Below, in pieces: positions 63,276-64,000 of a stretch of 64,000 nucleotides of DNA. The stretch's first letter is position 1; each line of letters opens with the position of its first letter. Source of the DNA: Thalassobellus citreus (GTDB lineage Bacteria > Bacteroidota > Bacteroidia > Flavobacteriales > Flavobacteriaceae). Under the pieces are notes generated by a model. The model made no database searches. It saw nothing but the letters and a program-made list of their open reading frames with translations, and was not told where the DNA came from. The stretch is from assembly GCF_044385915.1 (NCBI RefSeq), contig NZ_JBISCC010000124.1, positions 62,001 to 126,000 on the forward strand, given 5' to 3'. Position numbers and translations under genes: made by a program.

Positions 63276-64000
63276 CTATTTTCTTTCGTAAGTTAAAAAC
63301 GAAAACTCATAGTCATGTTTTTCATCTTTTTTATGAAATTTGTTGGCTGTTTCTTTCCAAATAGTAGTATCTATTTTTGGAAAAAATGTATCAGCTTCAA
63401 AGTTTTCATGTACTCTTGTTAATTCTATTTTAGTAGCAATATGCATAGCTTGTTTGTAAATTTCTCCACCACCTATAATAAAAGGTTGCAATTCGTTTTT
63501 TGTTACATCAATTGCGGCTTCTAAACTGTTAACAACAATAACGCCTTCTGGCACTTTGTAGTCTGTTTGTCTAGTAATAACTACGTGAGTTCTATTTGGT
63601 AGTGGTTTAGGAAAACTTTCAAAAGTTTTACGCCCCATAATAATATGATGACCGTTTGTTAAGGCTTTAAAACGTTTTAAATCATCACTTAAATGCCAAA
63701 TTAGTTTATTTCCTTTTCCAATGGCATCATTTTCTGCAGCAGCTACAATAATAGTAAGTTCAGAAGTGTTTTTTGGATTAAGCGATTCGTTATAAATTTC
63801 ACTTTGTGCAATATGTGGTACTTCTTTTTTTAGTTCTGTTTTAAGCTTTTCTATTTTAACTTGTTGTTGCGCAACTAATTTATCTAGTTGTTTTTGTTCC
63901 CAGGCTTTTCCCATGAATTTATGAGTAATAAAAACATTAAAAACATGATAGATAAATAAGAATAACCAAATAAGAATAGCATATAAAAACCACTCTTTAC
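63276..64000 (-). CDS. folA: 2TM-domain-dihydrofolate reductase fusion, N-terminus cut by window edge
   Basis: The DHFR part is complete (about 160 aa): IIVAAAENDAIGKGNKLIWHL (active-site Asp-equivalent WHLSDDLKRF), HHIIMGRKTFESF, PLPNRTHVVITR and FIIGGGEIYKQA. It reduces dihydrofolate to tetrahydrofolate. An ATG at 63914 gives a 212-aa product, but the frame stays open to the edge with KEWFLYAILIWLFLFIYHV and then THKFMGKAWEQKQLDKLV, the last part of a 2TM membrane domain. So DHFR is probably fused behind a two-helix membrane anchor with a short coiled linker. The start is outside the window. Confidence 0.85.
   Translation of the reverse strand, partial: KEWFLYAILIWLFLFIYHVFNVFITHKFMGKAWEQKQLDKLVAQQQVKIEKLKTELKKEVPHIAQSEIYNESLNPKNTSELTIIVAAAENDAIGKGNKLIWHLSDDLKRFKALTNGHHIIMGRKTFESFPKPLPNRTHVVITRQTDYKVPEGVIVVNSLEAAIDVTKNELQPFIIGGGEIYKQAMHIATKIELTRVHENFEADTFFPKIDTTIWKETANKFHKKDEKHDYEFSFLTYERK

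Noticed and set aside
1..64000. CRISPR array, prophage, insertion sequence or integrase
   Set aside because: No regularly spaced repeats, transposase or integrase motif seen. The holin-family gene is a chromosomal membrane family, not evidence of phage.

Overview
The window is AT-rich, densely packed chromosomal DNA from a member of the Bacteroidota, most likely the family Flavobacteriaceae. The evidence is a SusC/SusD pair, TonB-dependent transport, OmpH/BamA/UppS gene order, Bacteroidota-type promoters (TTG, 18-23 nt, TAnnTTTG), short S21, typical lipoprotein signals, GH3- and DUF6089-family proteins, and almost no reliance on Shine-Dalgarno sequences. I see no prophage, transposase or CRISPR array. 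No genus can be named from this alone.

Layout. 1-8000 (minus strand): a cell-envelope block of murI (cut by the left edge), two OmpH/Skp chaperones, bamA, uppS, a DUF6089 porin-like protein, nadK and a CBS-domain protein. 8090-14680 (plus strand): pdxJ, an alpha/beta hydrolase, a MORN/TonB-type protein, a frameshifted holin-like gene, then tig-clpP-clpX for protein quality control. 14985-25811: mixed housekeeping genes, namely an OmpA/PD40 protein, GH3, DUF2797, rpsU, AsmA, a queuosine-precursor transporter, a folK-deoxynucleoside kinase fusion, a methyltransferase and DinB. 26052-34706: a carbohydrate island. A plus-strand operon encodes an RraA-type aldolase, an SDR dehydrogenase, an ExuT-like MFS permease and a split UxaA dehydratase. 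It converges on a XylR-like regulator, a cupin, a GH28 polygalacturonase-like lipoprotein and a BNR/sialidase-fold lipoprotein. 34709-38860: trmH-type methylase, DUF1573, mutS, tRNA-Gly and tRNA-Leu. 39175-42521: a GH2 beta-glucuronidase-like enzyme, an SMP-30-like gene split by an in-frame amber codon, and an LEA-like repeat lipoprotein. 42612-46188: Kdo transferase, a sugar aminotransferase and galE (surface polysaccharide). 46291-55310: two tandem LytS-type kinases and a LytTR regulator, divergent from a SusC-SusD-lipoprotein operon. 55386-58597: lspA, fabD, a dispersed-type intergenic repeat and a large FAD oxidoreductase. 58848-61851: a siderophore-type TonB receptor with a PepSY reductase-like partner. 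61867-64000: a lipoprotein hydrolase, then a dihydrofolate reductase whose frame stays open to the right edge and is fused to a 2TM membrane domain.

How the genes may fit together. The carbohydrate island and the GH2 enzyme carrying an N-x-K uronate motif suggest uptake and breakdown of uronate-containing polysaccharide. I infer that the RraA protein acts as the pyruvate-releasing aldolase after SDR oxidation and UxaA dehydration, which would be an alternative to the KdgK/KdgA or DapA-type routes. Two genes look broken by single-base changes (the holin-like frameshift at 10795-10799 and the amber codon at 41699-41701); sequencing error cannot be excluded for either. Some start codons are non-ATG or ambiguous (bamA, mutS) and are discussed in their entries.
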